A stretch of DNA of 64,000 nt from Chryseobacterium sp. (GTDB lineage Bacteria > Bacteroidota > Bacteroidia > Flavobacteriales > Weeksellaceae). The stretch is taken from assembly GCF_029240215.1 (NCBI RefSeq), contig NZ_JARBTK010000003.1, forward strand, positions 186,001 to 250,000. The letters run 5' to 3'. A program made the translations under genes and the position numbers. A model generated the notes under the pieces. The model searched no databases and was not told the origin of the DNA. It saw only the letters and a list, made by a program, of their open reading frames with translations. Below, one piece after another: positions 53,336 through 60,804 of the stretch. The first letter of the stretch is position 1; the number at the start of each line of letters is the position of its first letter.

Positions 53336-53548
53336 GCTTTTTTTATAGTTTTCAGCAAAAATAAATAAATGAAAATTATGGTCAACCTATTTATTTTAAA
53401 TCTCAAATTTAAGTTTAAATCACTCTTAAATTGAATTATTTCTTTGGTTTTGTACAATTGAAACTCAAAATTCTGACTTTTGTGTTAAATAATTCACATT
53501 TTGCTATAAATTTTTTCCCCAATGTTAGGCTGGAAACATCTGAAAACA

Positions 53549-53556
53549 TATATTTG
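53549..53556 (+). promoter_or_regulatory. -7 box of the H1-like gene
   Basis: TATATTTG matches TAnnTTTG and ends 19 bp before the ATG at 53576. It shows that the upstream ATG at 53522 cannot be the translation start of this transcript. Confidence 0.65.
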
Positions 53557-53575
53557 CAGCCTAAATTTTATAGAC

Positions 53576-53752
53576 ATGAAAGAACTTATTGAAAAAATCA
53601 ACGCAGAATTCGAAGCGTTTGCAACTGAAGCAAACCAACAATCAGAGAAAGGAAACAAAGCAGCGGGTACAAGAGCTCGTAAGTCAGCTTTGGAATTGAG
53701 CAAATTGTTCAAAGAATTCAGAAAGGTTTCTGTAGAAGAATCTAAAAAATAA
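53576..53752 (+). CDS. Histone H1-like small basic protein
   Basis: This 58-residue Lys/Ala-rich protein begins MKELIEKINAEFEAFATEAN and has GNKAAGTRARKSALELSKLF. It matches the short histone-H1-like (Hc1-type) proteins found widely in Flavobacteriia. The start at 53576 is chosen because the promoter box overlaps the 18-codon upstream extension. A nucleoid-associated DNA-binding role is inferred from family resemblance. It has its own promoter and terminator, so it is monocistronic and possibly strongly expressed. Confidence 0.85.
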   Translation: MKELIEKINAEFEAFATEANQQSEKGNKAAGTRARKSALELSKLFKEFRKVSVEESKK

Positions 53753-53763
53753 GACAGACTCAG

Positions 53764-53788
53764 CCGGCTTACTAAAGCCGGTTTTTTT
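53764..53788 (+). terminator. Rho-independent terminator
   Basis: CCGGCTT and AAGCCGG pair around a 4-nt loop, followed by seven T. It closes the H1-like gene. The 53789-53953 stretch has no gene. Confidence 0.88.
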
Positions 53789-53953
53789 ACGCCTTATTTC
53801 GAGAGGGCTTTTTCTTTAATACAACTAATTCTTTCATAAGTGGAAAGAATTTTTTTGTTAAAATATTTGAAGATTCCCATTGTTATTCCCAAATTTTAAA
53901 GCTTTTAGTTAAATATTGATAATTTATTATTAAATAACTCATTTCGTATTGAA

Positions 53954-53980
53954 TTGTATCTGATTTGAAATATATATTTG
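53954..53980 (+). promoter_or_regulatory. Promoter of the secreted-protein operon
   Basis: A TTG (53954-53956) and TATATTTG (53973-53980) are 16 bp apart, fitting a Bacteroidota -33/-7 pair. The start codon is at 54011. Confidence 0.6.
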
Positions 53981-54010
53981 TCTTATTAATAAACATGATA
54001 ACAAATTTAT

Positions 54011-55159
54011 ATGAAACGAATTTTTATTTTATTTTCTGTTGTTTCGACACTTCTCTCAGCACAGAAAATACAGGTTATTGATGCTGAAAATAACAAGCCC
54101 ATTGGAAATGCCCGAATTATTCTTGACAATAGAGTAGTTTATACTAATGATGACGGTTTTGCACCTGTAGAATCTACAGAGAAAAATCTTGAGGTTTCTG
54201 CGACTGGCTTCACTAAACAAAACCTTAATACATTTACCGCCTTAGTAAAATTAAAACCGAGTTTTAAAGATATTGAAGAGGTAAAGATGGTGAATGTTGA
54301 TATTAAGACGATCTTTGAAGATATCTTTAAAAATTACTATAAAAGATACTTTGACGATCCATCACTTTACGATATTACCTTAAAGCAGCGGGCTTTTGAT
54401 AATGATAAATTGCACTTTATGGTGATTGCTGAAGCTAAACTGTGGAGCAAAAGCAATACTTACAACTTCAAAGATGGCTTCAGGAAAAACTATGATGATA
54501 TTCTGCAGATTCAGCTGAATAATGTCAAATATTTAAAAAATATAAAATCAGACAGTATTTTCAGCCAAAAAACGGATGAGTTCTCCCATGAGATCGTTGG
54601 GAATTTCTTTTTTAATTTTGAAATCTACCGCACTTTATTGAATTTGAGAAATAAAACGACCAAGTTTTCCGGTAACTTGATTTCTGATGATGGTGAAGAG
54701 CAAATCATTAGCTGTAAAATAAAATCAAACTATGGCATTAATATCAGCGGAGAAATTAAGTACAATAAAAAAGATAAAGTAATTACAAGTTATGAATTCA
54801 CTTACTTACAGGGTGATTTTCCGACACAAAAGAAAGTAACTACCGATGGAAAAGAGTTTAGCAGAAAACTCGGTAATGCAACGATAAAATTTGAATTTTA
54901 CAAAAAAGATGGTGTATATCTACCTTCGCTAAATAGTTTGAATACGGATAATTTTGTTATTTTCTATGAAGACCAAGTTCATACGAAAAAAGCCAGCCGG
55001 GAAATTGTCTATAATAGTTTTTCAAAGTCTGATAAAAAAGGTTTAGAATCTAAAATTGATTTCAATAAAAGCATATGGGAAAATATTCCTGTAAAAGAAG
55101 ATAAAGAAACTACAATTTTACTTTCAAAAGAAGAACAGGAATTTATCAATCAGAAATAA
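54011..55159 (+). CDS. Secreted protein with carboxypeptidase-regulatory-like domain
   Basis: This 382-residue protein has a signal peptide (FILFSVVSTLLSAQ). An N-terminal CarboxypepD-reg-like beta-sandwich spans about 18-85 (IQVIDAENNKPIGNARIILD, VYTNDDGFAPV). The remaining ~290 residues form a mixed region without known domain (TIFEDIFKNYYKRYFDDPSL, SYEFTYLQGDFPTQKKV). This layout is common in exported flavobacterial proteins. It lies 6 bp before a GLPGLI-family gene, so the two probably work together in the envelope. Function is unknown. Confidence 0.75.
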   Translation: MKRIFILFSVVSTLLSAQKIQVIDAENNKPIGNARIILDNRVVYTNDDGFAPVESTEKNLEVSATGFTKQNLNTFTALVKLKPSFKDIEEVKMVNVDIKTIFEDIFKNYYKRYFDDPSLYDITLKQRAFDNDKLHFMVIAEAKLWSKSNTYNFKDGFRKNYDDILQIQLNNVKYLKNIKSDSIFSQKTDEFSHEIVGNFFFNFEIYRTLLNLRNKTTKFSGNLISDDGEEQIISCKIKSNYGINISGEIKYNKKDKVITSYEFTYLQGDFPTQKKVTTDGKEFSRKLGNATIKFEFYKKDGVYLPSLNSLNTDNFVIFYEDQVHTKKASREIVYNSFSKSDKKGLESKIDFNKSIWENIPVKEDKETTILLSKEEQEFINQK

Positions 55160-55165
55160 CAGACT

Positions 55166-55999
55166 ATGAAAAAAATCGTTTTATCAGCATTTATTCTAGC
55201 TTCATTTGCATCAAATGCACAGACTCACCGTTTTATTTATGATGTAGAATACAAGAAAGATTCTACACAGAATATCACCACCAAAGAAAATTATCATCTT
55301 GATATCGAACCGAAACAAATAAAATATTATCCGCGAGATTTTTTTGTTGGAGATTCTTTGGTTGCCCATAATCTTGCGATTCCAAATGGAGCAAATTTTA
55401 ATACCTCAAACATTCTCACTCACAAATCAGGAACTGACGATTATGAATATTATGATGTTTTAGAAAATATTATTTTAAAACTTCCATCAAAAAATAAACA
55501 GAATTGGAAACTGACGGATGAGAAAAAGAAAGTGAAAGACCTTAATCTTCAGAAAGCCACCACAACTTGGGGCGGAAGAAACTGGGTTGCATGGTTTACT
55601 TCTGATATTCCCTTTCAGGAAGGTCCTTACAAGTTTCATGGTCTTCCGGGACTGATTTTCGAGCTTTATGATGATCAAAATAATTACAAATTTGAGCTGG
55701 TGAAAACTCAGAAACTGACAAAACCTTATGTCAACCAATACATCAGTTACATGATTGAGCAAAGTGTTCCGGTAAATGAAGAAAAATATACAGCCACAAA
55801 ACTGAAATACTACGATTCTCCGATCAACACATTGAGAAACAATAGTGGCTCAACAAAAACCAATGAAGAATTCTACCTCAACGACGGTACAAAGGTCGGA
55901 GAAAATAATTCCCGTGAAGTAAATGAGCGTTTGAGAGAATCAGTCAGAAAATATAATAATCCGATTGAGTTGGATAAAGCGATAAAATATCTTTTGTAG
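55166..55999 (+). CDS. GLPGLI-family secreted protein
   Basis: This 277-residue protein has a signal peptide (LSAFILASFASNA). The family motif is visible as GPYKFHGLPGLIFELYDD (res. ~152-169), preceded by WVAWFTSDIPFQEGP. GLPGLI proteins are restricted mainly to Bacteroidota and often occur beside TonB-linked or carboxypeptidase-regulatory-like exported proteins, as here. Molecular function is not established. It is encoded 6 bp after the preceding secreted protein. Confidence 0.92.
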   Translation: MKKIVLSAFILASFASNAQTHRFIYDVEYKKDSTQNITTKENYHLDIEPKQIKYYPRDFFVGDSLVAHNLAIPNGANFNTSNILTHKSGTDDYEYYDVLENIILKLPSKNKQNWKLTDEKKKVKDLNLQKATTTWGGRNWVAWFTSDIPFQEGPYKFHGLPGLIFELYDDQNNYKFELVKTQKLTKPYVNQYISYMIEQSVPVNEEKYTATKLKYYDSPINTLRNNSGSTKTNEEFYLNDGTKVGENNSREVNERLRESVRKYNNPIELDKAIKYLL

Positions 56000-56125
56000 T
56001 TTTTTAGGTTTAAATAAAAAAGTTTCTCGTAAATTTCCATCAAGATTATTAATATCTTAATTAATAGAACTGAGAAGAGATTCTAAAGATGACAGATACA
56101 ATTTAAATTTAATAAAAAACTAAAA

Positions 56126-56833
56126 ATGAAACTTTTAACCACTATTATTACGGCTTGTTCAGTATTCACAACTAATCACTTTGTTTTTTCGCAAAGCACA
56201 AACGAAGCCAAAGCTAAAGAAATCATTGTAAAAGCAGTTGATGCGATGGGAGGAAAAGATCTTTTAAGCAGTATAAAAACTCTTTATTCGAAATCATCTA
56301 CGGTTATGGATGGTAGAAATGTTAATTATATAACAAAAGAAATGACTCCGAATATGGGTAGTTTTGAAATTGAATATCAAGGCAGAATAGTGTACAGATC
56401 ATGGTTCGATGGAAAAACCGGCTATGAGACGGTAAACGGCGAAAAGAAAATTGCTGATCAGGAAGAGTTCAAAGATAAGTTGGATAGAAAATACATCATG
56501 AATGAATTGGCATATTTGGATCCTTCTTTATATAAAGTTGAGTTTGTAGAAACGGATAAGGAAAATAAGCTGCATAAAATAAAAGCAACCGCTAAAGATG
56601 GAAATATTACTAATTTATATTATAATGCTGAAAGCTATTTACTGAACAAAGAGATTCATGAAAATCCTACGAAAGGTTCTTTTTCAACAACACTTTGCAC
56701 AGAATATAAAAAATTCGGTGATCTTACTTACTGTTCAAAAAATACATTCCGGTCAGAGAATGGCGATCAGGTGGCAACTATAGTTGATTTGTATTACAAT
56801 AAAGACATCAAAAAATCAGATTTTAAATTTTAA
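56126..56833 (+). CDS. Secreted LolA/outer-membrane lipoprotein-sorting-like protein
   Basis: This 235-residue protein has a signal peptide (TIITACSVFTTNHFVFSQ). A beta-sheet fold follows, with VDAMGGKDLLSSIKTLYSKS, FDGKTGYETVNGEKKIA and a C-terminal NKDIKKSDFKF. This pattern resembles proteins annotated as LolA-like or DUF-type periplasmic half-barrels that bind lipids. No catalytic residues are visible. It follows the GLPGLI gene by 126 bp and ends in a strong terminator. A lipid- or lipoprotein-binding role is a guess from fold. Confidence 0.7.
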   Translation: MKLLTTIITACSVFTTNHFVFSQSTNEAKAKEIIVKAVDAMGGKDLLSSIKTLYSKSSTVMDGRNVNYITKEMTPNMGSFEIEYQGRIVYRSWFDGKTGYETVNGEKKIADQEEFKDKLDRKYIMNELAYLDPSLYKVEFVETDKENKLHKIKATAKDGNITNLYYNAESYLLNKEIHENPTKGSFSTTLCTEYKKFGDLTYCSKNTFRSENGDQVATIVDLYYNKDIKKSDFKF

Positions 56834-56853
56834 TCTGTTTGATTAATTCTAAA

Positions 56854-56886
56854 AAGGCAGCTATTATTTTAAGCTGCCTTTTTTAT
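56854..56886 (+). terminator. Terminator between convergent genes
   Basis: AAGGCAGCT and AGCTGCCTT pair around a 9-nt loop, then T-run. An A-run on the other side also allows leftward use for the RDD gene. Confidence 0.85.
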
Positions 56887-56904
56887 TTTAAATATTAGAA
56901 GTTT

Positions 56905-57471
56905 TCAAGAAATAGTATTATGAATCTGAGCATCAAGGAGTTTTCTAATTTCCCATAATTGACTTTCTTTCACAATGTAAGTTTTACAAACTTTGTTATT
57001 CATGTGTATTGTGAAATTTGTTTCTGTGTGTTCGATTTTTAAAACTTCGTTTAATGGAGGTATGTAATCGTCAAAGATAAGTTTAAAAGTAGCTAAACAT
57101 AAAAGATTTCTGCAAAATGATTTTGTTATTTTAGGATAATTTCCGAAATCATCAATAACTTTTATTTTAAATATTTTCTTTCCTAAAGTTGTTCCGAATG
57201 TCGATTCTGACAGAGTTCCCAATAAAATGACGGATGAGATAGAATATAGTATGGATAGAAATCCGTGTTGATGAAAAATGAAATAGAAAATTAAAAAGAA
57301 TGGAAGTAAATCAATCAGTTTGGCAAAAATTCTTTGTTTTTCATTGTTTTTAAAACTTGCGTTGTACGGCAGATCATACTCAAATTCATTATAGATTCTT
57401 TTTCCCTCAACATCAAATTGACGAGTTGGGCGATGAATGATCTTCTTGATTTTTAATTCTGATATTTTCAA
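56905..57471 (-). CDS. RDD-family membrane protein
   Basis: This 188-residue protein has the RDD-like region with KNNEKQRIFAKLIDLLPFF, hydrophobic helices (FLIFYFIFHQHGFLSILYSI, ISSVILLGTLS) and GTTLGKKIFKIKVIDDFGNY, the typical post-helix motif. Both ends are extended and alike with those of the next gene. RDD proteins are small membrane proteins of poorly known transport-like role. It is a tandem paralogue of the gene at 57608 (shared starts MKISELK and shared KTYIVKESQ), indicating local duplication. Confidence 0.85.
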   Translation of the reverse strand: MKISELKIKKIIHRPTRQFDVEGKRIYNEFEYDLPYNASFKNNEKQRIFAKLIDLLPFFLIFYFIFHQHGFLSILYSISSVILLGTLSESTFGTTLGKKIFKIKVIDDFGNYPKITKSFCRNLLCLATFKLIFDDYIPPLNEVLKIEHTETNFTIHMNNKVCKTYIVKESQLWEIRKLLDAQIHNTIS

Positions 57472-57543
57472 GTATAATTTTATTAAGCTTAAATATACAA
57501 AGAATAATAAAATATAATTCTGATTTAAAAGTTAAATAAAATC

Positions 57544-57620
57544 AAAGAATCTGTGAAGATCTGTGTGATTTGTTGGCGAAAATTTATCCCGCAGATTTCA
57601 CAGATCTTCACAGATTCTTT
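57544..57620. repeat. Perfect inverted repeat, family F, overlapping a gene end
   Basis: A 22-bp arm at 57544-57565 (built on AATCTGTGAAGATCTGTG) is the exact complement of 57599-57620, around a 33-nt loop. The right arm forms the last codons and stop of the RDD gene at 57608. It lies between tandem RDD paralogues. Confidence 0.85.
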
Positions 57621-58177
57621 TGTTTTAAAACATTCTGATCAAGCATTTTTCTGAGTTCCCAAACCTGACTTTCTTTTACGATATAAGTTTTGCATAATTT
57701 ATTATTCATAAACATACTTAGACGTGTTTCAAAAAAAGTCCGCGTTCCAAAAGCAACATCTTTGATGGTTCGTTCCGAGAACGAAGGATAAAAATTTGCC
57801 AGACAAAGAAAATTTCTCTTTAAAGATTTTGAGATTTCCGGATAATTTCCATCATCATCTATTACCTTCATTTTAAAAAGTTTCTTACCTAAAGTTGTTC
57901 CCCAACGAGTTTCGGTGATACTCCCAAAGATCATAACTAAAGGAATTGTAACAATGAAGGAATAAATTATAGGAAGGTGAAAAATAAAATATAAAACCAA
58001 AAAGAGCGGAATCATATCAATAAACTTTGCAACTTGTCTTTTTTGATTGCTTCCATAAAAATCTACTTTGTAAGGTAAATCGTATTCAAGCTCATTATAA
58101 ATACGCTTACCTTCAAAGTCAAAATTTCGTGTTGCTCTGCGAACTATTTTTCTTTCTTTCAGTTCTGAAATTTTCAT
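57608..58177 (-). CDS. RDD-family membrane protein (paralogue)
   Basis: This 189-residue protein parallels the gene at 56905: MKISELKERKIVRRATRNFD, then helices (FLVLYFIFHLPIIYSFIVTI), then GTTLGKKLFKMKVIDDDGNY and KTYIVKESQVWELRKML. Two to three membrane helices are expected. The last four residues and the TGA stop lie inside the right arm of the family-F repeat, so the original C-terminus may have been altered by repeat insertion. It precedes its paralogue by 136 bp and follows tex by 10 bp, probably in one transcript. Confidence 0.85.
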   Translation of the reverse strand: MKISELKERKIVRRATRNFDFEGKRIYNELEYDLPYKVDFYGSNQKRQVAKFIDMIPLFLVLYFIFHLPIIYSFIVTIPLVMIFGSITETRWGTTLGKKLFKMKVIDDDGNYPEISKSLKRNFLCLANFYPSFSERTIKDVAFGTRTFFETRLSMFMNNKLCKTYIVKESQVWELRKMLDQNVLKQKNL

Positions 58178-58187
58178 GAGTTTTTAA

Positions 58188-60311
58188 TTACAAAATCATA
58201 CTCAGCTGAATCCTCTTTCTCGCCTCATCAACCTCAGTCACTTTTACCTGAACATGTTGGTGCAGTTTTACCACTTCATTGACATCAGAAACAAAGCCTT
58301 CTTTCAATTGAGAAATGTGAACCAATCCGCTTTCTTTAATACCTAAATCTACAAAACATCCGAAAGCCGTGATATTATTGACGATTCCGGGAAGAATCAT
58401 TCCTGTTTTAAGGTTTTTAATGCTTTTTACATTCGGGTCAAATTCAAAAACTTTGGCAGCTTTTCTTGGGTCTAATCCGGGTTTTTCAAGTTCTTTTAAA
58501 ATGTCTTTTATGCCTAAAATACCAATGGTTTCGTTGACGTATTTTTCAGGATTTATCTGTGTAATTTTTTCTTTATTGGCAATCAGTTCATCGGTTTTTA
58601 TTCCTAAATCTTTTGCCATCTTTTCCACAATTCCATACGCTTCGGGATGAACTGCCGAATTGTCTAAAGGATTTTTAGCATTGGTAATTCGGATAAAAGC
58701 TGCAGCTTGTTGATACGCTTTTTCTCCTAATCTTGGAACTTTTTTCAATTGTTTTCTGTCTTCAAAAGCACCGTTTTCAGCACGGTAATTCACAATGTTT
58801 TCAGCCATTTTCTCGCCGATTCCGGAAACATAACTTAGAAGAGATTTGCTTGCTGTATTTAAATTGATTCCGACAGAATTAACGCATTTCATTACTGTAG
58901 AATCCAGTTCGTTTTTCAATTGAGTCTGGTCGACATCGTGCTGATATTGCCCGACACCGATAGATTTGGCATCAATTTTTACCAATTCAGCCAAAGGATC
59001 TGCCAATCTTCTTCCAATAGAAACCGCACCACGAACGGTCACATCATAACTTGGAAATTCATCTCTCGCAATTTTACTGGCAGAATACACTGAAGCTCCG
59101 GCTTCCGAAACTACAAAAACCTGCAAAGGCTTATCAAAAGCGATTTTTTTAATGAAGAATTCAGTTTCACGACTTGCCGTTCCGTTTCCTATTGATATTG
59201 CCTGAATGTTGTATGCATTTACCATCGAACGGATTTTCTTCATCGCCATTCCGCTCTCGTTTTGCGGAGCGTGCGGATAAAGAGTCTCGTTATGAAGTAA
59301 GTCTCCCTTTTCGTCGATGCAAACTACTTTACATCCGCTTTTATAACCGGGATCAATCGCTAAGATTCTTTTCTCTCCCAAAGGTGGAGCAAGTAGAAGC
59401 TGGCTTAGGTTTTCTGAAAAGATTTCAATCGCTTTTTTATCTGCTTTTTCTTTTGCTTCCTGTAAAGTTTCGTTGGAAATTGCGGGTTCCAGAAGTCTTT
59501 TGTAAGAATCTTTGATGGCTAAAGCAATTTGCTCCGAACTTTCATTTCTTGATTTGATTATCGCATTTTCAATAAAATCAATCGCTTCATCTTTATCGAT
59601 TTCAATATTGGTTTTCACAAAACCTTCAGCTTCAGCTCTCAACATTGCTAAAAGTCGATGAGAAGGAGTTCGGTTGAGGCTTTCTTCCCACTCAAAATAT
59701 TGTGAGAATTTCTGAGCTCCGTCTTCGTCTTTCTTGGCTTTTACCACTTTTGAAGTGATCATTGCTTTACGCTGAAATAATCGGCGGAGATTTTTGCGGA
59801 CGTACATATTTTCATTGATCCATTCTGCCATGATGTCTCTCGCGCCTTGCAAAGCTTCCTCTTCCGATGAAACCTGATCGTTGAGGTATTTTGAAGCCAA
59901 ATGTTGTAAGTCACCAGCTTTTTGGCTCATGATGATTTTAGCTAAAGGTTCTAAACCTTTTTCTTTAGCAGCATCAGCTTTGGTTTTTCTGCGTTTTTTG
60001 AAAGGCAGATACAAATCTTCCAATTCCTGAATATCAAAACTTTCTTCTATCCTTTGCTTTAATTCGGATGTTAATGCATTCTGCTCTTCAATTGATTTTA
60101 AAATGCTTTCCTTACGTTTTACGATTTCCTCAAATTGTTTATTGAGTTTTGAGATCTGCTCGATCTGTATTTCATCCAGATTTCCAGTTGTATCTTTTCG
60201 GTAACGAGAGATAAACGGAATGGTACAATCTTCTGAAAGTAATTTTAAAGTAGCATTAATGCTTTTATCGGATATATTGAGTGTGCTTTTTATAAAATCA
60301 GTCGTATTCAT
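58188..60311 (-). CDS. tex: Tex-family RNA-binding transcription accessory protein
   Basis: This 707-residue cytosolic protein has all Tex modules. The N-terminal helical region has FISRYRKDTTGNLDEIQIEQ and YLPFKKRRKTKADAAKEKGL. A YqgF-like RNase H fold follows (~320-450, LAIDPGYKSGCKVVCIDEKG), then helix-hairpin-helix units (~485-560, NTASKSLLSYVSGIGEKMAE). The C-terminal S1 domain spans about 636-705 (GIVNNITAFGCFVDLGIKES). Length is close to the usual ~720-780. Tex is a conserved nucleic-acid-binding protein affecting transcription; its precise role is debated. It is the gene adjacent to the tracrRNA, both on the minus strand. Confidence 0.95.
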   Translation of the reverse strand: MNTTDFIKSTLNISDKSINATLKLLSEDCTIPFISRYRKDTTGNLDEIQIEQISKLNKQFEEIVKRKESILKSIEEQNALTSELKQRIEESFDIQELEDLYLPFKKRRKTKADAAKEKGLEPLAKIIMSQKAGDLQHLASKYLNDQVSSEEEALQGARDIMAEWINENMYVRKNLRRLFQRKAMITSKVVKAKKDEDGAQKFSQYFEWEESLNRTPSHRLLAMLRAEAEGFVKTNIEIDKDEAIDFIENAIIKSRNESSEQIALAIKDSYKRLLEPAISNETLQEAKEKADKKAIEIFSENLSQLLLAPPLGEKRILAIDPGYKSGCKVVCIDEKGDLLHNETLYPHAPQNESGMAMKKIRSMVNAYNIQAISIGNGTASRETEFFIKKIAFDKPLQVFVVSEAGASVYSASKIARDEFPSYDVTVRGAVSIGRRLADPLAELVKIDAKSIGVGQYQHDVDQTQLKNELDSTVMKCVNSVGINLNTASKSLLSYVSGIGEKMAENIVNYRAENGAFEDRKQLKKVPRLGEKAYQQAAAFIRITNAKNPLDNSAVHPEAYGIVEKMAKDLGIKTDELIANKEKITQINPEKYVNETIGILGIKDILKELEKPGLDPRKAAKVFEFDPNVKSIKNLKTGMILPGIVNNITAFGCFVDLGIKESGLVHISQLKEGFVSDVNEVVKLHQHVQVKVTEVDEARKRIQLSMIL

Positions 60312-60426
60312 GCGGCATTTTTGGAAGTGCTAAAATAAGATTTTAAAAAGAAAAAAGGCGAGTTGCCATTTTTATATGTTGTAAATTACAATGTTGTTCA
60401 TTACTTAAATATGATTTCTAACATAT

Positions 60427-60507
60427 AATAAAAAATCCCACGGAGTACGCAGGATTAAAGATTTTCTTCGGCTTTTAAGCCTTATTGTGAATTGCTTTTC
60501 AAAATTA
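60427..60507 (-). ncRNA. tracrRNA of the type II-C CRISPR-Cas9 system
   Basis: The minus-strand RNA has, in order, an anti-repeat UUUUGAAAAGCAAUUCACAA (60485-60504), the hairpin GGCUUAAAAGCC (60470-60481) and a terminator hairpin at 60435-60455. That terminator has an 8-bp stem (AUCCUGCG ... CGUGGGAU) and is followed by a U-run. The anti-repeat complements GTTGTGAATTGCTTT, the 5' half typical of Bacteroidota II-C repeats and present in the RNA at 60616-60630. The start is inferred from the -7 box at 60514-60521, giving about 80 nt. The 60312-60426 stretch to tex shows nothing else. Confidence 0.88.
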
Positions 60508-60513
60508 TTAATA

Positions 60514-60521
60514 CAAATATA
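60514..60521 (-). promoter_or_regulatory. -7 box of the tracrRNA
   Basis: TATATTTG on the minus strand matches TAnnTTTG and would start transcription at the anti-repeat. The box lies within a repeat-like stretch (to 60527), as expected since Bacteroidota II-C repeats commonly end in a TATCTTTG-like promoter. No TTG -33 is seen. Confidence 0.6.
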
Positions 60522-60544
60522 GATAAGTTTTTTTAATTTAAGTT

Positions 60545-60564
60545 TACGGAAAACCGTATTTTTT
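60545..60564 (+). terminator. Plus-strand terminator-like hairpin
   Basis: TACGG and CCGTA pair around AAAA and are followed by six T on the plus strand. No plus-strand gene precedes it. It may block antisense reading from the tracrRNA region toward cas9. Confidence 0.4.
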
Positions 60565-60587
60565 AGAATTATATTATATTTAATTTT

Positions 60588-60746
60588 AAAAAAATATCCC
60601 CACAAGCGCGGGGATAAAGCAATTCACAACTCATACACTAAATTAATATGAAATAAATTGAGTGAAAAAGAAAGTTAAATTATAATAATCAGGAATAGTG
60701 GTTGGAATACTAATCCAATTTACATCCGGATGTAAGCTTTTACTTT
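60588..60746 (-). ncRNA. Candidate Cas9-autoregulating guide RNA (scaRNA/CreR-like)
   Basis: This is a predicted ~158-nt minus-strand RNA from the -7 box at 60753-60760. Near its 3' end, GUUGUGAAUUGCUUU (60630 to 60616) equals the 5' half of the CRISPR repeat. It pairs with the tracrRNA anti-repeat over 15 positions, one of them G-U. It is fused directly to a terminator (stem 60596-60615, 8 bp with one G-U pair and loop GCUU, then a U-run). The bases just 5' of the half-repeat form a guide ending UUAGUGUAUGA (60641 to 60631). These 11 nt are identical to 60777-60787 in the cas9 promoter. The layout matches Francisella scaRNA and CreR RNAs, which load Cas effectors with short-match guides to repress cas genes. 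Transcription itself is inferred. Confidence 0.7.
60720..60735. promoter_or_regulatory. 16-bp perfect palindrome
   Basis: TTACATCCGGATGTAA is a perfect palindrome about 11-27 nt into the predicted regulatory RNA. As RNA it would be a 6-bp 5' hairpin with a CCGG loop; as DNA it could bind a dimeric protein. Confidence 0.6.
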
Positions 60747-60752
60747 CTGATA

Positions 60753-60760
60753 CAAATATA
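60753..60760 (-). promoter_or_regulatory. -7 box of the candidate regulatory RNA
   Basis: TATATTTG on the minus strand fits TAnnTTTG. The surrounding ATACAAATATAGA is shared with the tracrRNA promoter at 60511-60523. It diverges from the cas9 promoter 45 bp away. Confidence 0.6.
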
Positions 60761-60767
60761 GAGAATA

Positions 60768-60787
60768 TTATATATATTAGTGTATGA
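60768..60787 (+). promoter_or_regulatory. Predicted target site of the Cas9 autoregulatory RNA
   Basis: On the plus strand the last 11 bases, TTAGTGTATGA (60777-60787), equal the guide 3' end. Outside this seed only scattered positions match. Flanking bases in the PAM position read TAAACCTAAAT. The site covers the -33 region of cas9 and of the divergent RNA promoter. Confidence 0.6.
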
Positions 60788-60804
60788 TAAACCTAAATAA
60801 TTTA

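Noticed and set aside
53522-53575. N-terminal extension of the H1-like protein
   Set aside because: It contains the promoter -7 box, and the known family starts MKELI.
60405-60605. 66-codon minus-strand open frame upstream of tex
   Set aside because: It spans the tracrRNA, its terminator and promoter; the structured RNA explains the sequence and the peptide has no family character.
60616-60630. Half-repeat as the remnant of a CRISPR array
   Set aside because: There is no second repeat or spacer, and it is fused directly to a terminator with an upstream promoter and a seed matching the cas9 promoter. A functional RNA explains more, though array decay is its possible origin.
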